Shown here: positions 27,027 to 34,799 of the stretch, one piece after another
Layout of the letters: every line of letters starts with the position of its first letter
How positions within the stretch are numbered: the first letter of the stretch is position 1
NCBI GenBank assembly: GCA_031259085.1
Contig: JAIRMA010000047.1
Span: 1 to 34,799 of the forward strand
From: Christensenellaceae bacterium
GTDB taxonomy: Bacteria > Bacillota > Clostridia > Christensenellales > DTU072
Direction: 5' to 3'
DNA length: 34,799 nucleotides
Program-made: the position numbers and the translations under genes
Notes under the pieces: model-generated
What the model was told of the DNA's origin: nothing
Database searches by the model: none
The model's input: only the letters and a program-made list of their open reading frames with translations

Positions 27027-30000
27027 TGTATTTTTGCTCCTCTAATCTTAATCTCTCTTTCTCTGCTCTTGCAGCTCTTACATTTGTCACATATGCACGC
27101 CTTTGATATTCCTTTCTAAATCTTCTGGTAACATACAAACGACGTTTTGCAGGCATAACCTTAATAAACACAAACAAAGATACTATCAACAATAATGCAC
27201 CACCAACGATTATTAACCAGTATGGAAAATCGTGTGCTATTATTACTATCTCACCAGATCTGTCAGCATAGAAAGTTATATAGTCACCTTCTCTTACAAA
27301 ATTCAGCATCTCACCCTCAAGAGCCCCAGTACCTATGAATTCTAGATCGCTTGAGTTTCGATAATTTTCAGGTAGCAAAATATAGAATTTGACTCTCTCG
27401 CTTAAAACCATGTTGTTGCCATTCTCTTTGAGCGCCACAGATTTAACTATTGCTTTTTGGCCTAATATCGCAGTGAATATATTTGAAGGATCTGCTGACG
27501 ACGTGACGTTTTTTATCACTAGTGTAACATTTGGACTAAAGCCCTCTGAGGATGTGATATATCCTTCTCCAGATGAATCATCAACGGTCTGTTTTGTGAT
27601 GGTTATTTGACTAGTATAGACAGGAATCACTGAAATTGTATAATTCCCTGCGTGTTGCCCTTTCAACTCCCAACTAACTATTTCAACATCATGTCTGCCA
27701 ACTTCTGTTGCTCCGTCTTTAGTTCTCGCTGTGATTGTTAGATAAACTTCATCATTTTGCAATAGGCCCTTTAGCGTGCCAGTTATAGTCAGATTAGAAG
27801 TACCGTCAAATGCCTTATTTAGAACTTTTATATCTTCTATTGTTATAGGCTTTGGTAATATCCTAAATCTGTTTTGTTTAGATATCGGAACATAATTTGA
27901 GTCTGAAATTATGAGCACCACGTTGTGATCTCCTACTGTTGTCGGCAAATATGGTTGATCATCAAATCTCAATTCGTATGGTACACCAGCAGGCTCGATT
28001 GTCACAAGAGGATAAGATACTGATCCGTAAACTTGATTACTTATGCTATTAGCATCAAACTCTATTTTCGTAATCGTTGCCCGTTCAATTTCATAATCTA
28101 TAGTTGAGTCCTCAGCTCTAATATAGTAATTGTTATTAGATAAACTAACACTGACATAATAGGTACCCACTAAAGTAGGAGAGACGAATTTAACTTCTGG
28201 GTTTGATACATCCTTTTGAATGTATGTGTAAATAACATTATATTTTAACATATCTAATATACTAGCGATGCCCTCACCAGTTGCAAAAATCGAATCAGCA
28301 TCAATCAATATCTGAGCTTTCAAGGGCACATTATACTGAGTGATGTATTTGTCAACCTGATTGCTGTTTTCATTCACAAACTTAAACTCAATAGCTTTTT
28401 TTGCCACAACTATGTTATATACTGCTTCACCAGTATAGTATTCATTATCAATGTATGCTCTAAAATTGTACACACCTGCATCAGGAGTCGACCCTTCAAA
28501 TGATGCGTTTTCAAATTCACTGTTTATAACAGTAATCCCGCCTGGGTCTGTTGTGAATTTTGGCGTTGTAATTGTATCGCCATAAGTAAAGTTATAATTT
28601 GATACAAAAATTGAAGCATTGGCCTTGGTCACTGTAATGATAATATCACCAGTCCATTCCAGATAATTTAGAGTATCATTGGGTACAAATTTATATGCCA
28701 CTATATAGGTCCCAACTACATTCCCTACACCTTTTTCCTTTAATTCATTTGTGCCTGGGACTAACGCAGGAGACGCGTACACAAAACTTCCACTCGTGGG
28801 ATTAGACTCAAAGTACCAAGCCGAACCACCAAAGAAAGCACTATAGCTAAGTGAGGATCCATAAGTGATTGTTGACGGAGTGGGCTCGATTACTTTATAA
28901 GCTTTAACCGGCACAATAGTAAAAGTAAGATTGGAAATTTCACCTTGGTAATTATCGTCATTTATCGTGATCCTGACAGTATAGGTTCCTGCATTAACTG
29001 GAGTTACCTGTACATTACCTTGTGTAAAGTACATCTCATACACAACAGGGTATGCTGTGTCCGAATTGACAATTGGTCTAACTTCTCCAGCTGTGTATAT
29101 TGCATTTTGACTCGTAACAGTTATATTAGCAGTAGCTTTACCGACAGTTACATCTACTTCAATATTCTCAAGTACTTCATAATTATCATTATAGATATAT
29201 TTTAAATAGACTCTGTTATTAGTACCTGCTGTAAAGCCAATGATTGTTGGATCCATGAAATAGAAGCTACCAGTAGCCACTTGTCCTGTCCTTGAATTGA
29301 CACAAGTGCCTCCTACAATAGTAGCACTTCCTAGATTCTGACCAAATATCAAGCCTGTAATAGTCGGATATTCAGTCACAAGCAATTTAGCTTTCTCTAT
29401 TGATAGAACAACTGAAGATGATGTACCATAAAAATTCTTTCCGTCTAAATGTGCTTTAACTTGATAGGTGCCAGCATTTTCAGGAGTTATTTGACTATCA
29501 TTAAATGTTAAATAATAATCACCTGCATCCGTCACATCAATTACAGGTATTATTGAAATAATTTCACCATATTGAAAACTATATCCACTAGCACTAGGAA
29601 AATACAAATTGATTTCTTTTCTTGTGATAGTATATATGAAAGGACGAGAACCAGTAAACATAGGACATGAGATTGAAATAGAAACTGTCACTGTATAAAC
29701 ACCCGCATTTTTAGGTGACGTAGGTCCATATGTTATTCCATTATTACCGTCATAATAACTAAATGAAATATATGGTAATATGTCGTCCTCATTATAATTG
29801 AATTGTTGCTCTTGAATTACCTCTGAAAATATAAGATCAAATGTATCTTTAGAAGAGCCATATTCAAAGCTTATCTCATTAGATCCAGATGGCAATTTGA
29901 TTGCATTAGAAATATCTCTCTTTAGCACTTCAAAAGTAAATGTAGTATTTCCATAATGCACGCCGTCATCATATGTAACACTCACAATATAACTGCCGGC

Positions 30001-33000
30001 ACTCAAAACCTGATCGACTAGAACTCCATCAAGCAATATTGAATTGATAACATATTTATCTAATTTTTGTTCAAATGACGTATCTGTAACGCTTAAACCA
30101 ACAGTACTAAGTAATGCTAAACCACTTAATGGATTACCATCATAATTTTTTGTTTTGACTGATGTGTTAAAATTAATTTCAGCTAATAGGTTACGTACTC
30201 TTATGTCAGTAATATCAAATATTGCTGTAGTATAATAATTCTTCGACAGAGTAATTTTAACATTCAATGATGCAGGATTAGCAAGATGCGTCGAGTCAAT
30301 CACTGTGTCTAAAGAAATATTAGATGATCCTACCATTAATGATACACTAAAATCATCAATTGGAGAATTAGTTTCGCTGTTTAGCGGGGTGAAATATAAC
30401 CTCACTTCGCTGAGTCTTTCTCCTACATAAACAATTCCATAGCTCAATTCGCTTAATTTAAACGTTGCATTGTTGATTGTAACAGGATCAACTTTTGCTG
30501 TAATAATTGGATAAACATCATAATAGTATCTATTATCGGAATTTTGTTCTGTTTTAGAAGGAATAAAACGATATTCTGGTGTGTCACCATTTTTAATCAA
30601 GAGCATGGGATCAACCCATTCTATCGTCCCTGGAATGTCCTCAGTGTCTCTTACAATTGAAGGTTTTATGCTAGATAAAGGTATTCCATAGGTAAAGGGA
30701 GCAACGCTGACGGTACCATAGCTATAATCGTATAATGATTGCTCACTTGGCACAACTAGCACATAAACAGTAAACATGGGTGTCGTGTAGTTATTAAAGT
30801 CGGTTGGCGCAAATAACATTGAGAAGGGTCTTTCATTCAACACGCTAGGTCTTTCTTTTGGATTGTTAAAATAGAAGTTACCATCTACCGTATGGATCGT
30901 ATCACCTATGTATGCAAGACCACCCGTTATTTTTGCAGTCGACAATTCATCCCCTACTTTGATTGCTGAAATTGTTGGTAAAATAAGACTAGGTGTAGCT
31001 GGAACAACATTCATTACTATACTACCGTTTGTTCCGATTGAACCCTCATAATATGTGCTATTTACATAAATAGAAATTTTATATGCACCACAATCAACTG
31101 GAGCATAAGATGCACTATTGTATGATACAGTTAATTGTAAATTCTTGTCAACCGCTAAATACTCTGCAGATTTGTTTAATATATATGCTCTAACAGTATG
31201 ATTGTCACGATTATATTCTTGCTCTAAATCAGCCTGCTCATAGGCTAAATCACCTGAAATATCTTTTCTGCTGATGTTAATAGTTCCATATATATAAGCT
31301 TCATTTAAACTTTTATCATCAGGCACAAATTTGAATAATACATCATTATGCAAACCAACAGTCTCTTTGTCAAAATTTTGTGTAGCAACAGACCACGTCC
31401 CGCTAATGGATTGACCATTAAATATAACCCATCCATCGTTTTTGAATTCTATCAAAGAAGGATTATCACCATAACTGTATTTTCCAGCAAGTGTGGGCGC
31501 CTCTCTTGCCATAGGATCTGCTTTATTTATTATTAATTTAGAATTAGCTTCGCCTGTGTAATTATCATCACTCACTTTGATAATCAACTTATACGTGCCA
31601 GCATTTTTTACGGTTGTGGTCTCTTCTGTAGATGTGTCCCCTAAAGTATAAGTGAATATGAGCTTTGGTTGGTAAAGCTGAAGCTCAGTGTATATGCCCA
31701 AAGAATTAGGATTAAAATCCTGTCCTGTATATGTGGTTTCGTAACTATCATCTAAAATGATCTTTACAGTACTTTTATTTACTGCAATAAATAGGGTGTT
31801 GACGTACTGAACAACCTCAGTGTCATACAAATAGAATGGGTCGCTAGAGAGTTCAGGGATTACTACTTGCGAATAAAAATCATTTGAGATGTCTGATTGT
31901 CGCCCGGCTATCACAGTGCCCTCTAAGCCGTTTATTGAAATATTGAAACTTAAATAATATAAATCAGCAGTAGCATTTACAAAACTCTCATCATTATATT
32001 CTATATTTTTAGTGTTTTTATAAATAATCTCTGGATTTATAGATTGATAAGTAAAACTAGCTGTAATTGGAAAAGTGTTTCCATAGAATTGGTACAAATC
32101 TTCTGATTTAATTCCATTGACTATTGGCACAATATACAACGGGTAATTGCCGGTGCCATCAATCTTGTAATTAGCCTCAACATTCCCTTCTGCCAATTGA
32201 ATATTAACCTGATATTTGCCGACCATTGAAGGCGCTACTACAGTAGAAACTTGACTGTTACTTAAATATGTCAAGATAAAGTTGAGCCCCACTACTGATG
32301 AATCAAAAACAAATGCGTGTGAAGCCCCATCATAACCAAACACATAGCTTCTAGATGTGATGTATGTTGTGGCTTTTGATATTATAAAATCAACGGTTGC
32401 ACTTCCTTGATATTCTAAATCATTAATAACAACATTTAAAGTATAAGTGCCAGATTCTATTGGAGAATCCCCATTATCAAAGATGTTTCCATTCGCTTTG
32501 TTTACATAACTTATCTGATATTGGATCGTGTAATCAGAGACTAATCCTGAAAATTTGACAGTAGCACTTTGTGATTTTGTATTATATGTTTTATTAAGAT
32601 CCTCTATTATAATATCAGGTGTGTTCTTCAAAATATCAATAGTTACAGTCAAACGTCCTACTTCATATCTTTCATCGAACCCATTGCTAACTGTCATTCC
32701 TGGCTCGTATTCGACTAGGACATCATGCCTGCCACTTGGAATATAATCATTCGGATCTAAACCCTCAATCGAAATGCAGGTAAATAAGCCAGGTAAAACA
32801 TAAGTGCCCTCACGCGTTTTGAGCGACCCACCAGTTGTTAATTGAATATCAGCTATCTTTACACCATATCTAATCTCCCCACTTACTGTGAGAGGTTGAA
32901 CGTTCCAAACGAGGAGTGCTTTACTAACAGTATAAGTTGCAGTTGCATCGCCATAATAATTAGTTTCGTTTATACTAACTTTCACTGTATAACTTCCAAC

Positions 33001-34799
33001 TGGAGTATCTGGTCCAATTGTGATTGGGGCATCATCATTAAAAAATTCGTATTTTAACTTAAGACCAAAAGGATTAGTACTAGCCTCAGGATCAACATAA
33101 TAGTCGCCAAACTGAGAGCCTATATTCTCTGCAATAATAACTTCTGCCTTCTTCTGAGTGACTGTTATAGAAGCAATGAACGTGATCTCTCTATATCTAA
33201 GATTATAATTCTCAGTAGGAGTGAATACATATGTAACACTGTTATCACCAGTTTCTGCAATATATTCAGGATTTTCTGGAGTTAGTACGTATTCATACGT
33301 TTGTAAATTATATTGTGAGATTCCCGTGATATCGCTATTGTTGCCAGCTGTATATGGAGTACCGTAATGGTAGCTAACGAGTTGAGATCCATATACTAAT
33401 GGATCAAAGTTAATATTATCGAACACAGGTGTAGCTCTTGCTACATATAGTGAAATTGATTTTTTTAACGAAACAAAATTTTCGTTCAATACAAAGACAT
33501 CCTCTATATATTCGCCTGCCTCCCATATTATGTACGCATTGTATGGAATTACAACACCCGAATTGTTTTGCTCATATCTTACGGGGAGAATACTAATCCC
33601 GTTTCTATTGTCTAAAGTAATACCATTAAGTTCAGCTATTTCTTGTTCAGTCGAGATTCTGAATCTTCCTAACACTATTGTTTTGCCACTTAAGTATGAG
33701 TACTGAACACCAGATGTTGAAAAATTTGAGAATATTTGATTGTTTTTAGATACATCCGCAATTGTTTGACCATATTCAAGATGCCCAATAGTTGTATCAT
33801 AACTTATACTAACTGGTGAAGATGCGCCTATATTATATACATAATATGTCGATTTTACATCTGGAAAAGCATAAGTAAAATATGCTGCTTCTAGGGACTC
33901 ATTTGCGTTTGCTGGCGCTAAGTAAACCATTATGGTGCAGTCACCTGCGTAATTTGTGGCATCTACGATAATTTTCAAGAGATAAACACCTGAATCCATC
34001 AGAGAATTTGCGAGTAATAATGTTACAGGCGAGCTGTATTCTGATTCGATCGTACTCCCGTCTTGTGTTCTCATTTTTTTATATGAGTAACTATATGTTA
34101 TGCCACCTGTAACCGCTTCTGTAATTATGACGTTAGGTGTTGTTAATCTGCCATATTTACTCGATAAATATTGATTATATGTCATTTGATCATCAGTGAT
34201 AGGTGCTGTGATAGAATTATTAACAGTTGGGACTAACTGATCCTCATTTGGCATTATTGTAATTTTTTGCTTTGCTAGTGTAAATGTAGCTGTCATTATC
34301 TCGGACTTATAATTTGCATCATCAATGTAATATGTAACTCTATAATCCCCGGCTACAATAGGCGCTGACGTATTCGTGTATATTCCATTACTGTTTCTTA
34401 ATTCATACGATTCTACCACTTTAAGATATTCAGGGGATGTAGTAAATTCTGGGGTTTGAGCACTCCCTGTGTAAACTAACTCGAATGGCTCGTTTATTTC
34501 AACCGTTGTTAATGCTTTATTTATAACTAGGGTTATATTATATGTAGCCGATGCATAGTTTAATGCATGATTACCATTACCACCAGTAAATGTGGTACCT
34601 TCATAAAAACTTAAGTAATATGAATATTTACTACAATATTCCAAAATTTCATCTGTCATCAATGGAGAACCATCAAGTTTTAATTGTGGGTTAAACGGCA
34701 CAAACTCAACATTAAAACTCATGCTTCCTGCCCCAGGATTAGTATATATATCGCTCTCAAAATCAATTGATCTTATTATATACTCACCATACACGTTAG
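27010..34799 (-). CDS. Giant MBG-repeat surface protein, membrane-anchored, 5'-truncated by the window
   Basis: At least 2,594 residues (numbered from the GTG at 34794); the frame stays open to the right edge and the GTG starts in the middle of a repeat without a signal peptide, so the true start lies outside. About 25 MBG-type modules of 75-120 residues follow one another. One class has a YTG motif and AGTY-x-V...D-x-NY-x-G (e.g. NAGTYKLIIKVSDDNYTGEA). The other has a YG-x-x-(L/I) opening and a SG-x-(F/W) middle (FTYGIPLSS, IFGQNLGSATI). The last module (~2318-2400; KAFDGTSNLT) is of YDG type. A membrane-proximal domain (~2400-2520; VKFYILLPENY...LEFIGTG) leads to the helix YWLIIVGGALLLIVSLFVFI (2525-2544) and a ~50-residue, strongly basic tail. 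No sortase signal. First visible gene of a four-gene operon. Probably a long adhesive or structural stalk; the ligand is unknown. Confidence 0.85.
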   Translation of the reverse strand, partial: NVYGEYIIRSIDFESDIYTNPGAGSMSFNVEFVPFNPQLKLDGSPLMTDEILEYCSKYSYYLSFYEGTTFTGGNGNHALNYASATYNITLVINKALTTVEINEPFELVYTGSAQTPEFTTSPEYLKVVESYELRNSNGIYTNTSAPIVAGDYRVTYYIDDANYKSEIMTATFTLAKQKITIMPNEDQLVPTVNNSITAPITDDQMTYNQYLSSKYGRLTTPNVIITEAVTGGITYSYSYKKMRTQDGSTIESEYSSPVTLLLANSLMDSGVYLLKIIVDATNYAGDCTIMVYLAPANANESLEAAYFTYAFPDVKSTYYVYNIGASSPVSISYDTTIGHLEYGQTIADVSKNNQIFSNFSTSGVQYSYLSGKTIVLGRFRISTEQEIAELNGITLDNRNGISILPVRYEQNNSGVVIPYNAYIIWEAGEYIEDVFVLNENFVSLKKSISLYVARATPVFDNINFDPLVYGSQLVSYHYGTPYTAGNNSDITGISQYNLQTYEYVLTPENPEYIAETGDNSVTYVFTPTENYNLRYREITFIASITVTQKKAEVIIAENIGSQFGDYYVDPEASTNPFGLKLKYEFFNDDAPITIGPDTPVGSYTVKVSINETNYYGDATATYTVSKALLVWNVQPLTVSGEIRYGVKIADIQLTTGGSLKTREGTYVLPGLFTCISIEGLDPNDYIPSGRHDVLVEYEPGMTVSNGFDERYEVGRLTVTIDILKNTPDIIIEDLNKTYNTKSQSATVKFSGLVSDYTIQYQISYVNKANGNIFDNGDSPIESGTYTLNVVINDLEYQGSATVDFIISKATTYITSRSYVFGYDGASHAFVFDSSVVGLNFILTYLSNSQVSTVVAPSMVGKYQVNIQLAEGNVEANYKIDGTGNYPLYIVPIVNGIKSEDLYQFYGNTFPITASFTYQSINPEIIYKNTKNIEYNDESFVNATADLYYLSFNISINGLEGTVIAGRQSDISNDFYSQVVIPELSSDPFYLYDTEVVQYVNTLFIAVNKSTVKIILDDSYETTYTGQDFNPNSLGIYTELQLYQPKLIFTYTLGDTSTEETTTVKNAGTYKLIIKVSDDNYTGEANSKLIINKADPMAREAPTLAGKYSYGDNPSLIEFKNDGWVIFNGQSISGTWSVATQNFDKETVGLHNDVLFKFVPDDKSLNEAYIYGTINISRKDISGDLAYEQADLEQEYNRDNHTVRAYILNKSAEYLAVDKNLQLTVSYNSASYAPVDCGAYKISIYVNSTYYEGSIGTNGSIVMNVVPATPSLILPTISAIKVGDELSTAKITGGLAYIGDTIHTVDGNFYFNNPKERPSVLNERPFSMLFAPTDFNNYTTPMFTVYVLVVPSEQSLYDYSYGTVSVAPFTYGIPLSSIKPSIVRDTEDIPGTIEWVDPMLLIKNGDTPEYRFIPSKTEQNSDNRYYYDVYPIITAKVDPVTINNATFKLSELSYGIVYVGERLSEVRLYFTPLNSETNSPIDDFSVSLMVGSSNISLDTVIDSTHLANPASLNVKITLSKNYYTTAIFDITDIRVRNLLAEINFNTSVKTKNYDGNPLSGLALLSTVGLSVTDTSFEQKLDKYVINSILLDGVLVDQVLSAGSYIVSVTYDDGVHYGNTTFTFEVLKRDISNAIKLPSGSNEISFEYGSSKDTFDLIFSEVIQEQQFNYNEDDILPYISFSYYDGNNGITYGPTSPKNAGVYTVTVSISISCPMFTGSRPFIYTITRKEINLYFPSASGYSFQYGEIISIIPVIDVTDAGDYYLTFNDSQITPENAGTYQVKAHLDGKNFYGTSSSVVLSIEKAKLLVTEYPTITGLIFGQNLGSATIVGGTCVNSRTGQVATGSFYFMDPTIIGFTAGTNNRVYLKYIYNDNYEVLENIEVDVTVGKATANITVTSQNAIYTAGEVRPIVNSDTAYPVVYEMYFTQGNVQVTPVNAGTYTVRITINDDNYQGEISNLTFTIVPVKAYKVIEPTPSTITYGSSLSYSAFFGGSAWYFESNPTSGSFVYASPALVPGTNELKEKGVGNVVGTYIVAYKFVPNDTLNYLEWTGDIIITVTKANASIFVSNYNFTYGDTITTPKFTTDPGGITVINSEFENASFEGSTPDAGVYNFRAYIDNEYYTGEAVYNIVVAKKAIEFKFVNENSNQVDKYITQYNVPLKAQILIDADSIFATGEGIASILDMLKYNVIYTYIQKDVSNPEVKFVSPTLVGTYYVSVSLSNNNYYIRAEDSTIDYEIERATITKIEFDANSISNQVYGSVSYPLVTIEPAGVPYELRFDDQPYLPTTVGDHNVVLIISDSNYVPISKQNRFRILPKPITIEDIKVLNKAFDGTSNLTITGTLKGLLQNDEVYLTITARTKDGATEVGRHDVEIVSWELKGQHAGNYTISVIPVYTSQITITKQTVDDSSGEGYITSSEGFSPNVTLVIKNVTSSADPSNIFTAILGQKAIVKSVALKENGNNMVLSERVKFYILLPENYRNSSDLEFIGTGALEGEMLNFVREGDYITFYADRSGEIVIIAHDFPYWLIIVGGALLLIVSLFVFIKVMPAKRRLYVTRRFRKEYQRRAYVTNVRAARAEKERLRLEEQKYNGHYD
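27590..34799 (-). repeat. Array of about 25 alternating MBG-type protein repeats
   Basis: In the minus-strand giant gene, modules with an AGTY/GDYRV...NY-x-G signature (e.g. AGDYRVTYYIDDANYKSE, AGTYTVRITINDDNYQGE, AGTYQVKAHLDGKNFYGT) frequently alternate with modules that open with YG and have a GNFYF/GSFYF/GTWSV strand. Joining strands often end in (I/V)xKA(x) or similar. Units have diverged at the DNA level. The mix differs from the YDG-dominated array of the plus-strand giant gene. Confidence 0.75.

Noticed and set aside
34792-34794. GTG as start of the minus-strand giant gene
   Set aside because: It lies inside a repeat module, has no signal peptide after it, and the frame stays open to the window edge; the true start is outside.
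1-34799. CRISPR array, phage genes or toxin-antitoxin modules
   Set aside because: No regularly spaced identical repeats, phage structural motifs or small paired toxin/antitoxin genes were found.

Overview
The window is AT-rich bacterial DNA that reads with the standard code (TGA is a stop, and ORFs of up to 14 kb stay open). Shine-Dalgarno sites of AGGAG/GAGG type, SipW-type signal sequences, LRR/MBG/YDG surface proteins and a gldA-dhaK-dhaL operon point to a Firmicute, probably an uncultured gut or anaerobic clostridial lineage. No rRNA, tRNA or universal marker is present, so the lineage is inferred only.

Layout. (1) 1-1242: no convincing gene. (2) 1243-17517, plus strand: a surface operon with a 4,739-residue protein (three discoidin-like domains, a GLUG/beta-helix-like region, about 27 YDG/MBG-type repeats, a second beta-helix-like region). 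Three small exported proteins follow in tight coupling (4-nt overlap, 3-nt gap, 4-nt gap), each with a SipW/TasA-type signal sequence; the last carries BspA-type leucine-rich repeats. (3) 17628-20635, plus strand: a self-contained metabolic operon with its own strong promoter and terminator. It encodes glycerol dehydrogenase and dihydroxyacetone kinase subunits DhaK and DhaL, taking glycerol to dihydroxyacetone and then to dihydroxyacetone phosphate. (4) 20636-23397: about 2.7 kb with no intact gene. It contains protein-like minus-strand stretches broken by stops, which I read as decayed genes. (5) 23398-34799, minus strand: a second surface operon. It starts beyond the right edge with a giant MBG-repeat protein (at least 2,594 residues, C-terminal membrane anchor), followed by a 566-residue single-pass surface protein (17-nt overlap) and two six-helix membrane proteins that look like paralogues of each other.

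Thus two unrelated-looking giant surface-protein operons converge around a small glycerol/DHA operon and a gene graveyard. The most interesting proposals are the coupling of a giant YDG/discoidin adhesin to a trio of SipW-type exoproteins (possible fibre or matrix components), and the coupling of a giant MBG protein to a smaller surface protein and two paralogous membrane proteins that might help export, anchor or regulate it. Neither function is proven by the sequence.
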